Position numbers and translations under genes: made by a program. Under the pieces are notes generated by a model that worked only from the letters and a program-made list of their open reading frames with translations, did no database searches and had not been told where the DNA came from. From assembly GCF_001613125.1 (NCBI RefSeq), contig NZ_BDBT01000020.1, forward strand, positions 1 to 64,000: a DNA stretch of 64,000 nt, written 5' to 3'. Shown here one piece after another: positions 15,213 to 23,092 of the stretch. Source of the stretch: Nocardia shimofusensis NBRC 100134 (GTDB taxonomy: Bacteria; Actinomycetota; Actinomycetes; Mycobacteriales; Mycobacteriaceae). Every line of letters begins with the position of its first letter. The first letter of the stretch is position 1.

Positions 15213-18166
15213 AATTCGAGATCGATGGCCGCACTGTCGAAACCGGCGCCCGGCCCGGTCAGTGCCTGCGCACCCTGCTGCGCGAGCACGGCGCGCTCGC
15301 GGTGAAGAAGGGCTGTGATGCCGGGGACTGCGGCGCGTGCACCGTCATGCTCGACGGGCTGCCCGTCCACTCCTGCGTCACTCCCGCTCACCGCGTCGAC
15401 GGCGCCGCGGTCACCACCGCGACCGGACTCGGCACTCCTGAGCAGCCGCATCCGATCCAGCGGCGCTTCCTCGAGGAATCGGCCTTCCAATGCGGCTTCT
15501 GCACTGCGGGCATGGTCGTCACCGCGGCCGGCCTGTCCTGTGGGACGCCCGCCGCGCCCGCGGCCGAGGATCTCCCGGAACTGTTCAAGGGAAACCTCTG
15601 CCGCTGCACCGGCTATCGGCCGATTCTCGCCGCACTCGGTGCCGCGCGCACGCGCGATCCCTTCGGCCATGCCGAGACCGGCGGGTCCACCGTATTCCCC
15701 GAGGTGGCCGGGGCCGCTGGGGCGAGCGATCCTTTCGGCTCCGCCGGGAGCGGTGGCTTGGCTGGAGCACCCGCGCCCGCCGAATCCACTGCGACGACGG
15801 GACCGGCTGTATCGACCGCGACGGCCGGACCAGCCGGGCTCGCCGCTCCCGCCGAGTCGGCGGGCGAGCGCTATCCGTTCGGGACCGGATCCGTGCTCGG
15901 CGCGGACCTGCGCGCACCGGCGGGCCCGCGCATCGTGTGCGGGACCGAACCGTTCACTATGGATTTCCTCGCGGGGGAATCGGATCAGGCGCCGCCGACC
16001 GCGCCGCTGGAGCTGGCGGTCCTGACCAGCCCGCACCCGCACGCGCGGATCGTGTCGATCGATACCGCCGAGGCCGAGGCGCTGCCGGGGGTGCGCGCGG
16101 TGCTCACCCATGCCGACGCGCCGGATCGCGCCTTCTCCACCGCCAGGCACCAGGCGCGCGCCGATGATCCCGACGACACCTACGTGCTGGACGACACGGT
16201 GCGGTTCGTGGGGCAACGGGTCGCGGCCGTGGTGGCCGACGACCTCGGCGCCGCGTTGGCGGCGTGCCGGTTGCTGCGCGTCGAATACGAGCTGCTGCCC
16301 GCGGTGTTCGAGCCGGAGGACGCACTGGCCGAGGGAGCGCCGCTGTTGCACGGTGAGAAGACCGGTGACGCGCGGATCGCCGACCCGGCGCGCAATCTCG
16401 TCGCCGAGGTGCACGGGGAAGTCGGCTCGCTCGCCGACGGCCTGGCGCGGGCGGCGAAGGTGGTGCGCGGGGTGTGGCACAGTCCGCGCGCGCAGCATGT
16501 GCATCTGGAGACACACGGCGGGATCGGCTGGCTGGACACGAGCGGACGGCTGGTGATGCGGTCGAGCACGCAGGTGCCGTTCCTGGTGCGGGCGGAGCTG
16601 TGTGAGATCTTCGGACTCGAGCGGGACCGGGTGCGGGTGTTCGCCGCGCGGGTCGGCGGCGGGTTCGGGGCCAAGCAGGAGATGCTGGTCGAAGACCTCA
16701 TCGCGCTCGCCGTGCTGCGGACGGGGCGGCCGGTGCGCTACGAGTTCACGCGTTCGGCGGAGTTCGTCTCCGCGACCAGCAGACATCCGATGCGGGTCGA
16801 GGTCACCGCGGGCGCGGACGCGATGGGCACCCTGACCGCGCTGGCGGTGGACGTGCTCACCGACGCGGGCGCGTACGGCAATCACAGCCCGGGCGTGATG
16901 TTCCACGGTGTGAGCGAGTCGGTGGAGGTCTACCGCTGCCCGAACAAGCGGGTCGACGCCCGGTCGGCCTATACCAACAATGTGCCCTCCGGCGCGTTCC
17001 GCGGATACGGGCTCGGGCAGATCATCTTCGGCATCGAGTGCGCGCTCGACGAGCTGGCCAGGGAACTGGGGATGAACCCGTTCGAGTTCCGCGCCCGCAA
17101 TGTGATCGTCCCCGGGGACCCGTTCGTCGGCGCCGATGTCGAGCCGGGCGACCTGATGTTCGGCAGCTACGGCCTGGACCAGTGTCTGGCGAAGGCGCGG
17201 GCCGCGCTGCGGCGCGGCAACGGCGTCACCGCGCCCGGCCCGGACTGGCTGGTCGGGGAGGGGATGGCGCTGGCGATGATCGCGACCATCCCGCCGCGCG
17301 GCCACCATTCGGACGCCTCGATCACCCTGTGCCGTGACGGCCGCTACGAATTGCGTGTCGGCACAGCCGAATTCGGTAACGGTACGACGACCGTGCACGT
17401 CGGCCTCGCCGCCGCCGCGCTCGGGGTGCCCACCGGCCTGATCGACATCCGCCAGGCCGATACCGACCTGGTCGGCTACGACACCGGCGCGTTCGGCTCG
17501 ACCGGCATCGTGGTCGCGGGCAAGGTCACCCATCTGGCCGCTGTCGAGTTGCGGCAACAGATCCTGGCCAGGGCCGCCGAGCTGACAGGTTCCGCACCGG
17601 GCGACTGCGCGCTCGGCCCCGACGGTGTGCGCTGTGGTTCCCGGCTGGTCACCGCGGCCGAGCTCACCGCCGACGGGGATGTGCTCGCCCGTGCGTCGCA
17701 CGCGGGTACACCGCGCTCGGTCAGTTTCAATGTGCAGGCTTTCCGGGTGGCGGTGCATCCGGCCACGGGGCAGGTGCGCATCCTCCAGTCGATCCAGGCG
17801 GCCGACGCGGGCACGGTGCTGCATCCGGCACAGTGCCGCGGACAGGTGGAAGGCGGTGTCGCCCAGGCCATCGGCACCGCGCTGTACGAGGACATGCGCA
17901 GCGAGCGGGGAGTCGTCACCACCGACGTGCTGCGCCACTATCACATTCCGCAGGCCGCCGATCTGCCCGTCACCGAGGTCGAATTCGCCGCCACCAGTGA
18001 CGAACTCGGTCCGCTCGGCGCGAAATCCATGAGCGAGTCCCCGTACAACCCGGTCGCGCCCGCACTGGCCAACGCCATTCGCGACGCCACCGGCGTCAGG
18101 ATGTACCGGCTGCCCATGACCGCCGACCGTATCTGGCGAGCCCTGCGAGAAGGAGTGTCACGATGA
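15209..18166 (+). CDS. fused [2Fe-2S]/molybdopterin subunit of xanthine dehydrogenase
   Basis: A 985-residue fusion. Residues 1-147 hold two [2Fe-2S] clusters: C36, C41, C44 and C56 (GCDAGDCGACT), then C95, C98, C131 and C133 (CGFC and CRC). An Ala/Pro-rich linker (about 148-235) contains several DPFG/YPFG motifs. The rest is the molybdopterin domain, with GQRVAAVVADD, HVHLETHGGIGW, GGGFGAKQEM, GAFRGYGLGQ and a C-terminal KSMSESPYNPVAPAL. The last segment stands where many family members have GxGEP, and its Glu is the likely catalytic base. With the FAD subunit and xdhC nearby, xanthine dehydrogenase is the best guess; aldehyde or nicotinate-type substrates are not excluded. Confidence 0.88.
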   Translation: MKFEIDGRTVETGARPGQCLRTLLREHGALAVKKGCDAGDCGACTVMLDGLPVHSCVTPAHRVDGAAVTTATGLGTPEQPHPIQRRFLEESAFQCGFCTAGMVVTAAGLSCGTPAAPAAEDLPELFKGNLCRCTGYRPILAALGAARTRDPFGHAETGGSTVFPEVAGAAGASDPFGSAGSGGLAGAPAPAESTATTGPAVSTATAGPAGLAAPAESAGERYPFGTGSVLGADLRAPAGPRIVCGTEPFTMDFLAGESDQAPPTAPLELAVLTSPHPHARIVSIDTAEAEALPGVRAVLTHADAPDRAFSTARHQARADDPDDTYVLDDTVRFVGQRVAAVVADDLGAALAACRLLRVEYELLPAVFEPEDALAEGAPLLHGEKTGDARIADPARNLVAEVHGEVGSLADGLARAAKVVRGVWHSPRAQHVHLETHGGIGWLDTSGRLVMRSSTQVPFLVRAELCEIFGLERDRVRVFAARVGGGFGAKQEMLVEDLIALAVLRTGRPVRYEFTRSAEFVSATSRHPMRVEVTAGADAMGTLTALAVDVLTDAGAYGNHSPGVMFHGVSESVEVYRCPNKRVDARSAYTNNVPSGAFRGYGLGQIIFGIECALDELARELGMNPFEFRARNVIVPGDPFVGADVEPGDLMFGSYGLDQCLAKARAALRRGNGVTAPGPDWLVGEGMALAMIATIPPRGHHSDASITLCRDGRYELRVGTAEFGNGTTTVHVGLAAAALGVPTGLIDIRQADTDLVGYDTGAFGSTGIVVAGKVTHLAAVELRQQILARAAELTGSAPGDCALGPDGVRCGSRLVTAAELTADGDVLARASHAGTPRSVSFNVQAFRVAVHPATGQVRILQSIQAADAGTVLHPAQCRGQVEGGVAQAIGTALYEDMRSERGVVTTDVLRHYHIPQAADLPVTEVEFAATSDELGPLGAKSMSESPYNPVAPALANAIRDATGVRMYRLPMTADRIWRALREGVSR

Positions 18167-19395
18167 CCGCGACGCGGTTGCCGGAGAACGTCCGCGCCCG
18201 GATCGAGGCCATGCTCGAGGCCGTCGACGCGGGGTTGCGGGCGCACTATCGCGGACCGGGGGAGCGGGTCCAGCCGATCCACACCGCGTACGTGCCCGCC
18301 GACCAGGTCACCGCCGAGACCCCGGCGACCTGGGGCGCGGCCGCCCTCGCCCTCCTCGACCGGCATCGCGACGATCTGGCCGACCTCGACACCGCCGGGG
18401 TGCTGGACGCCGTGCGCGAGCGGCTGCGCGGCGACCCGATCCAGGACCTGCGCATCGACTTCGAGGACGGCTACGGCCCGCGCCCGGACGCCGAGGAGGA
18501 CGCGGCGGCGCTGGCGGCAGGGGAGATCCTGGCACACTGGGCGAGCGCCGCGCACGGACCGCGCCGGTTCGGCATCCGGACCAAAGGACTCGGCGGACTG
18601 GAACGGCGACGCGCGCTGCGCACGCTGGAGCTGGTTTTCGACGGGGCAGGCGGCGTGCCGCCGGGATTCGTCGTGACGGTGCCGAAACTGCGCGCCGCCG
18701 AACAGGTCTCGGCGCTGGTCGCGCTGTGCGAGGGACTCGAACGCGGCAGCGGATTCGCCGCCGGGTCGCTGCGCTTCGAACTGCAGATCGAGAGCCCGCA
18801 GGCGATCGTCGGTCCCGACGGCAACGCGCCGGTCGCGCGGATGATCACCCTCGCCGAAGGCCGGTGCGACGCCCTGCATTTCGGCACCTACGACTACACC
18901 GCCGACTGCGGCGTCGCCGCCCCGTACCAGGCGCTCGACCATCCCGCCGCCGACCACGCCAAAGCGGTCATGCAGGTCGCCGCGGCGCAGACCGGGGTGT
19001 GGGTGTGCGACGGCTCCACCCAGATCGTGCCCGAGACCGACCCGCCCGCCGCCCTGCGCGAACACCACCGCCTGGTCACCCGTTCGCTGCGGCGCGGCTA
19101 CTACCAGGGCTGGGACATGCACCCCGGTCACCTGATCACGCGCTGGGCGGCCACCTACGACTTCTTCCGATCCGCCGTCGAGGTCGCGGTGCCTCGGCTC
19201 GGCGCCTACCTCGGCGCGCGCGGGGGCGCGGATGTGGTCGACGAGCCCGCCACCGCGCAGGCGCTGGCCTCGACCGTGCTGCGCGCGGTGCGGTGCGGGG
19301 CGTACACCGAGGAGCAGTTGCGCGCCGACGCCCCAGGTCTCGGACTCGACGTGGTGCGCGCGCTGGCCCTGCGGCAGCCGGTGCCCACCCCCTAG
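18163..19395 (+). CDS. DUF6986 / HpcH-HpaI aldolase-like protein
   Basis: A 410-residue protein with the phosphoenolpyruvate-type TIM-barrel fold of HpcH/HpaI and citrate-lyase beta enzymes. LRIDFEDGYGPRPDAEED, ELQIESPQAIVG and ALHFGTYDYTADCG are the expected metal- and substrate-binding strands. Its start overlaps the xanthine dehydrogenase stop by 4 bp (ATGA), so it belongs to that operon. Members of this family are often found with ureide and glyoxylate genes, which suggests action on a C-C bond in a purine-derived carbon product. The actual reaction is unknown. Confidence 0.78.
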   Translation: MTATRLPENVRARIEAMLEAVDAGLRAHYRGPGERVQPIHTAYVPADQVTAETPATWGAAALALLDRHRDDLADLDTAGVLDAVRERLRGDPIQDLRIDFEDGYGPRPDAEEDAAALAAGEILAHWASAAHGPRRFGIRTKGLGGLERRRALRTLELVFDGAGGVPPGFVVTVPKLRAAEQVSALVALCEGLERGSGFAAGSLRFELQIESPQAIVGPDGNAPVARMITLAEGRCDALHFGTYDYTADCGVAAPYQALDHPAADHAKAVMQVAAAQTGVWVCDGSTQIVPETDPPAALREHHRLVTRSLRRGYYQGWDMHPGHLITRWAATYDFFRSAVEVAVPRLGAYLGARGGADVVDEPATAQALASTVLRAVRCGAYTEEQLRADAPGLGLDVVRALALRQPVPTP

Positions 19396-19398
19396 GAT
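19393..19398 (+). promoter_or_regulatory. candidate -10 box for leaderless P-loop gene
   Basis: TAGGAT ends six bases before GTG at 19405, overlapping the end of the aldolase gene. Confidence 0.4.
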
Positions 19399-19404
19399 CG
19401 GTCG

Positions 19405-20028
19405 GTGCTCTCGTACACCGATCCGTTGCCCGCGCGCCCGGAACGAGTGCTCGTGGCAGGTGTGTCGGGGGCGGGCAAGACCACCCTCGCGGCCAGGATC
19501 GCCGAGATCTCCGGCGGCGCGCACACCGAGATCGACGGGCTCTTCCACGGCCCCGGTTGGACCCCGCGCGGCGCCTTCCTCGACGATGTGCGCGCCCTCG
19601 TCGCAGCGCCTGCGTGGACCACCGAGTGGCAATACGGCATCGCCCGGCCCCTTCTCGCCGCCCGCGCCGACCTGCTGGTCTGGCTCGATCTGCCCTTCTA
19701 CCGAGTGACCTTGCCCAGCGTTGTGCGGCGCACGCTGCGCCGCAGGCTGCGTCGCGAAGAGCTGTGGAACGGCAATGTCGAAGGCCCGCTGCGCCATTTC
19801 TTCACCGATCCCGAACACATCGTGCGCTGGGCGTACCGGACGCGGAACAAGTACACCGAGCTGGTGCCGCCGCTGGAGGGCATCCACGGGCAGCTCGTGG
19901 TCGTGCGGCTCCGCAGCAGGCGCGAGGTCGACACCTGGGTCACGGGCTCGCTCGCGGCGGCCTGCCGCGAACACCTCGCGCGCTCAGTCGAAGAGGGCGC
20001 GCACGAACGGAATCGAATCGACGAGTGA
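19405..20028 (+). CDS. P-loop nucleoside/shikimate-kinase-like protein
   Basis: A 207-residue P-loop protein. VAGVSGAGKTTLA at residues 15-27 is a clear Walker A motif, and DLLVWLDLPFYR near 93-104 looks like the Walker B strand. The order and the WTTEWQYGIARPLLAARAD segment match small proteins annotated as adenylate kinase or DNA topology modulation FlaR-like. Substrate unknown. Its last 45 bp overlap the convergent lipase gene, so the two transcripts collide tail to tail. Confidence 0.75.
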   Translation: MLSYTDPLPARPERVLVAGVSGAGKTTLAARIAEISGGAHTEIDGLFHGPGWTPRGAFLDDVRALVAAPAWTTEWQYGIARPLLAARADLLVWLDLPFYRVTLPSVVRRTLRRRLRREELWNGNVEGPLRHFFTDPEHIVRWAYRTRNKYTELVPPLEGIHGQLVVVRLRSRREVDTWVTGSLAAACREHLARSVEEGAHERNRIDE

Positions 20029-21123
20029 GGCGTTCACCGCGCTGCTGTGGTCCTCGTTGTAGACCTTCAGTGTCACCGGCTCGCCGCGCGCCATCAGGGT
20101 GGCGGCGAAGCGCAGGGTCTGCGGGGTGAGCACGTCGGTGTCGCGCAGGCCGTGGCCGAGGAACAGCGGGCGGTCGTAGCCGGATTCGGGCAGGCCCAGG
20201 TAGCTCGCGAGCATGCCGTGCGCATCGGGCAGGGAGCTCAGCGGGCGGGCGAACAGGGTGCCGAGCACGACGTTGTTCGCGCTGAGTTCGTTGCCGAAAT
20301 CCTCGAGGCACGCGCTGCGCCCGCGCTCGACCCAGTCACGGCCCGTGTCGGTCAGCAGGGTCTCGATGCCCAGCTCCGGATGGGCGGTCTCGAGGCCGGC
20401 GAGCAGGTACAGCACATAGGCGCTCAGATGCGGGCCGAGTTCGATCGGCGGCACATTCGGGCCGAGGAACTGCAGCGCGTCTTCGATGTAGGCGGGCACC
20501 CCGGTGCCGACCGCGCCCCGGTAGTCCAGGTCAGGGCCGCCCAGCTCGGTGGCGTGGCGGGCGGTGAACACGGCCGCCGCGCCGCCCTGTGATTGGCCGA
20601 CCACGACCCACTTGCCAGACAAGGACGGGTACTCGGCGGTGGCCGCGCGCACCGCGTCGACGATGTTGTGCGCCTCCACCATGCCGTCGAGATAGGGATG
20701 CTCGCCCGGCGTGCCGAGCCCGGCGTAGTCGGCGGCGACGATCGCGTAGCCCTGGTCGAGCCAGGCGCCCAGGTAGGCCCAGTCGCGTTCGCGCGCCCCC
20801 GGTCCGGCGATGCTGTAGGCGCAGTCGTCGCCGATGCCCACGGTGCCGTGCGCCCAGGCGATCACCGGCCAGCCGCCGGCAGGCGGTTTGCCCTGCGGAA
20901 AGTAGACGGCCGCGCTCGCCGTGGTGGGCGCGTCCCCGACGGTCGTCGAGCCGTACAGCAGGCGGGCGCCCGCCCCGGCCGCGGGCGGCGTCGCGATCGC
21001 GGCCAGCGGCTCGACCGACTCGACCACGCCGGTCGCCGGCGCGGCCTGCGCCGCGGTGGGCACGACGAACGGGGTGACCGCGCAGCCTGCGGCGACGGCC
21101 GTGGCGGCAAGGAATCTGCGCAT
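19984..21123 (-). CDS. secreted lipase/esterase (LIP family)
   Basis: A 379-residue exported alpha/beta hydrolase. The first 27 residues form a signal peptide (MRRFLAATAVAAGC followed by a hydrophobic stretch and AQAA). The nucleophile motif GQSQGG lies near residues 178-183. A NEDHSSAVN segment near the C-terminus likely supplies the catalytic His, and GLRDTD the Asp. The pattern matches secretory triacylglycerol lipases found in Nocardia and Rhodococcus. ATG at 21123 was chosen for its ACAGGAGAC ribosome-binding site and because the signal peptide begins there. Confidence 0.88.
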   Translation of the reverse strand: MRRFLAATAVAAGCAVTPFVVPTAAQAAPATGVVESVEPLAAIATPPAAGAGARLLYGSTTVGDAPTTASAAVYFPQGKPPAGGWPVIAWAHGTVGIGDDCAYSIAGPGARERDWAYLGAWLDQGYAIVAADYAGLGTPGEHPYLDGMVEAHNIVDAVRAATAEYPSLSGKWVVVGQSQGGAAAVFTARHATELGGPDLDYRGAVGTGVPAYIEDALQFLGPNVPPIELGPHLSAYVLYLLAGLETAHPELGIETLLTDTGRDWVERGRSACLEDFGNELSANNVVLGTLFARPLSSLPDAHGMLASYLGLPESGYDRPLFLGHGLRDTDVLTPQTLRFAATLMARGEPVTLKVYNEDHSSAVNASLVDSIPFVRALFD

Positions 21124-21254
21124 CGCTGTCTCCTGTCGGGGCGGGGCTCGGCGATCTGCGCGAGCCGGCACGACCAGTCTCGCGCATGCCGGCGGCGTGC
21201 CGGGCCGAACCGGGCCCGGTGGCGCGAGCCACAGGGAGGGCGCCCGCCCGCTCT

Positions 21255-21270
21255 TGTGAAACGACTCACA
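21255..21270. promoter_or_regulatory. CRP/GlxR-type site TGTGA-N6-TCACA
   Basis: TGTGAAACGACTCACA matches the actinobacterial CRP/GlxR consensus in both half-sites. It lies 132 bp upstream of the lipase start and about 330 bp upstream of aceA, so it could act on either. Regulation of aceA by cAMP-receptor proteins is known in corynebacteria. Confidence 0.6.
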
Positions 21271-21355
21271 ACAACGCTACTACGGCGCGTCGTGCGGGGT
21301 CCCCCGGAGGGCGGGCAAAACAGTACGGGCGTTATGGTAAAGCCGCACGTCAGGG

Positions 21356-21369
21356 CTACCCGTGGGTAG
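21356..21369. promoter_or_regulatory. palindrome CTACCCGTGGGTAG in aceA upstream region
   Basis: A perfect 6-bp inverted repeat with a 2-bp centre in the aceA control region. It could be an operator. The 21124-21601 interval holds no gene; besides this site it contains the CRP-like site and the RamB-like boxes. Confidence 0.35.
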
Positions 21370-21392
21370 ATTTCACCCCTGCTATTCGCAGG

Positions 21393-21432
21393 CAAATTTT
21401 GCAAAGTTAGCAACGAGGGCCGCAAAGCTAGC
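21393..21432 (+). promoter_or_regulatory. two RamB-like boxes upstream of aceA
   Basis: GCAAAGTTAGC (21401-21411) and GCAAAGCTAGC (21422-21432) repeat at a 21-bp interval, two helix turns. Read on the other strand, the first copy sits in AACTTTGCAAAA, which matches the RamB motif known from corynebacterial and mycobacterial aceA promoters. Cooperative binding on one face of the helix is likely. Confidence 0.6.
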
Positions 21433-21601
21433 TGGATTTCACACAAAGAACAGGTAGACGGCCATTTCTTCGTATGCCATCGTTTGTGAGTACACCCCGA
21501 AGGCATAGCAAGCCTGCAAAGCGCCGCCCCAGCAGTTCGAGCGTGATGCTCGGTCTCGTAGCGGCCGACCTACCGACCTACCGAAGGAAGTGGAGTCAGG
21601 A

Positions 21602-22891
21602 ATGTCGACCACCGGCACCCCGAAGACCGCCGAGGAAATCCAGCAGGATTGGGACACCAACCCGCGCTGGAAGGGCGTCACCCGTAACTACACCGCCGAG
21701 CAGGTTGTGAAGCTCCAGGGCACCGTCGTCGAGGAGCACACCCTCGCCCGCCGCGGCTCGGAGATCCTCTGGGACCTGGTCAACAACGAGGACTACATCA
21801 ACTCCCTCGGCGCCCTCACCGGCAACCAGGCCGTGCAGCAGGTCCGCGCCGGCCTGAAGGCCATCTACCTGTCGGGCTGGCAGGTCGCCGGTGACGCGAA
21901 CCTGTCCGGTCACACCTACCCCGACCAGAGCCTGTACCCGGCCAACTCGGTGCCGCAGGTCGTGCGTCGCATCAACAACGCGCTGCTGCGCGCCGACGAG
22001 ATCGCCAAGGTCGAGGGCGACACCTCGGTCGAGAACTGGCTGGCCCCGATCGTGGCCGACGGCGAGGCCGGCTTCGGTGGCGCGCTGAACGTCTACGAGC
22101 TGCAGAAGGCCATGATCGCCGCCGGTGTCGCCGGTTCGCACTGGGAAGACCAGCTGGCCTCGGAGAAGAAGTGCGGCCACCTCGGTGGCAAGGTGCTCAT
22201 CCCCACCCAGCAGCACATCCGCACCCTGACCTCCGCGCGTCTGGCCGCCGACGTCGCCGGCGTGCCGACCGTCGTCATCGCCCGCACCGATGCCGAGGCC
22301 GCCACCCTGCTGACCTCCGACGTCGACGAGCGTGACCGCGAGTTCCTGGACGGCACCCGCACCGCCGAGGGCTTCTACGGTGTCAAGAACGGCATCGAGC
22401 CCTGCATCGCCCGCGCCAAGGCCTACGCGCCCTACTCCGACCTCATCTGGATGGAGACCGGCGTGCCGGACCTCGAGGTCGCCAAGAAGTTCGCCGAGGC
22501 CGTCCGTGGCGAGTTCCCGGACCAGCTGCTGGCCTACAACTGCTCGCCTTCCTTCAACTGGAAGGCGCACCTGGACGACTCGACCATCGCGAAGTTCCAG
22601 AAGGAACTGGGCGCCATGGGCTTCAAGTTCCAGTTCATCACCCTGGCCGGCTTCCACTCGCTCAACTACGGCATGTTCGACCTGGCGCACGGCTACGCCC
22701 GCGAGGGCATGACCGCCTTCGTCGACCTGCAGGAGCGCGAGTTCAAGGCTGCCGAGGAGCGTGGCTTCACCGCCATCAAGCACCAGCGCGAGGTCGGCGC
22801 GGGCTACTTCGACAGCATCGCCACCACCGTCGACCCGAACACCTCGACGGCCGCGCTGAAGGGCTCCACCGAAGAGGGTCAGTTCCACTGA
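21602..22891 (+). CDS. aceA: isocitrate lyase
   Basis: A 429-residue isocitrate lyase, the first enzyme of the glyoxylate shunt, splitting isocitrate to succinate and glyoxylate. The catalytic KKCGH loop has its Cys at residue 191, the same number as in M. tuberculosis ICL1. WLAPIVADGEAGFGG and NCSPSFNWK are the metal- and substrate-binding segments. ATG at 21602 was chosen for match to homologs and an AAGGAAGTGGAG ribosome-binding region. fadB2 follows, as in Rv0467-Rv0468. Needed for growth on acetate and fatty acids. Confidence 0.97.
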   Translation: MSTTGTPKTAEEIQQDWDTNPRWKGVTRNYTAEQVVKLQGTVVEEHTLARRGSEILWDLVNNEDYINSLGALTGNQAVQQVRAGLKAIYLSGWQVAGDANLSGHTYPDQSLYPANSVPQVVRRINNALLRADEIAKVEGDTSVENWLAPIVADGEAGFGGALNVYELQKAMIAAGVAGSHWEDQLASEKKCGHLGGKVLIPTQQHIRTLTSARLAADVAGVPTVVIARTDAEAATLLTSDVDERDREFLDGTRTAEGFYGVKNGIEPCIARAKAYAPYSDLIWMETGVPDLEVAKKFAEAVRGEFPDQLLAYNCSPSFNWKAHLDDSTIAKFQKELGAMGFKFQFITLAGFHSLNYGMFDLAHGYAREGMTAFVDLQEREFKAAEERGFTAIKHQREVGAGYFDSIATTVDPNTSTAALKGSTEEGQFH

Positions 22892-22984
22892 GCCGAAACG
22901 GCCGGTGACAACTCCGGTTTCGTGACGGGACCACCCATGCCCCGTCTGCGGACCAGTCGTCCTCTACGCCAGTAGGGGTGTACT

Positions 22985-23020
22985 GCCCTCCCTCGCTGAA
23001 CAGCCCCAGCGAGGGAGGGC
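22985..23020 (+). terminator. strong hairpin after aceA
   Basis: Perfect 13-bp stem (22985-22997 with 23008-23020) and a 10-nt loop, 94 bp after the aceA stop. No T-run follows, as is common in actinobacteria. Confidence 0.65.
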
Positions 23021-23036
23021 ATCCCTATACCTTGGG

Positions 23037-23085
23037 ACCAGCCAGCCCAGCCAGACCAGACCCCAGCCACACCAGACCAGCAGGA
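23037..23085 (+). repeat. CCAG-rich short repeats before fadB2
   Basis: An irregular series of CCAGCC/CCAGAC units runs up to the fadB2 ribosome-binding site (AGGAGCG). The role is unclear; it lacks G runs on this strand and may lie in the leader. Confidence 0.4.
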
Positions 23086-23092
23086 GCGGGAC

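Noticed and set aside
15050..17944. A 964-codon minus-strand open frame opposite xanthine dehydrogenase
   Set aside because: High-GC mirror frame with His/Arg/Gly-rich composition and no domain; the plus-strand protein has complete cofactor motifs.
23037..23085. CRISPR-like repeat before fadB2
   Set aside because: Units are 4-6 bp and irregular with no spacers.
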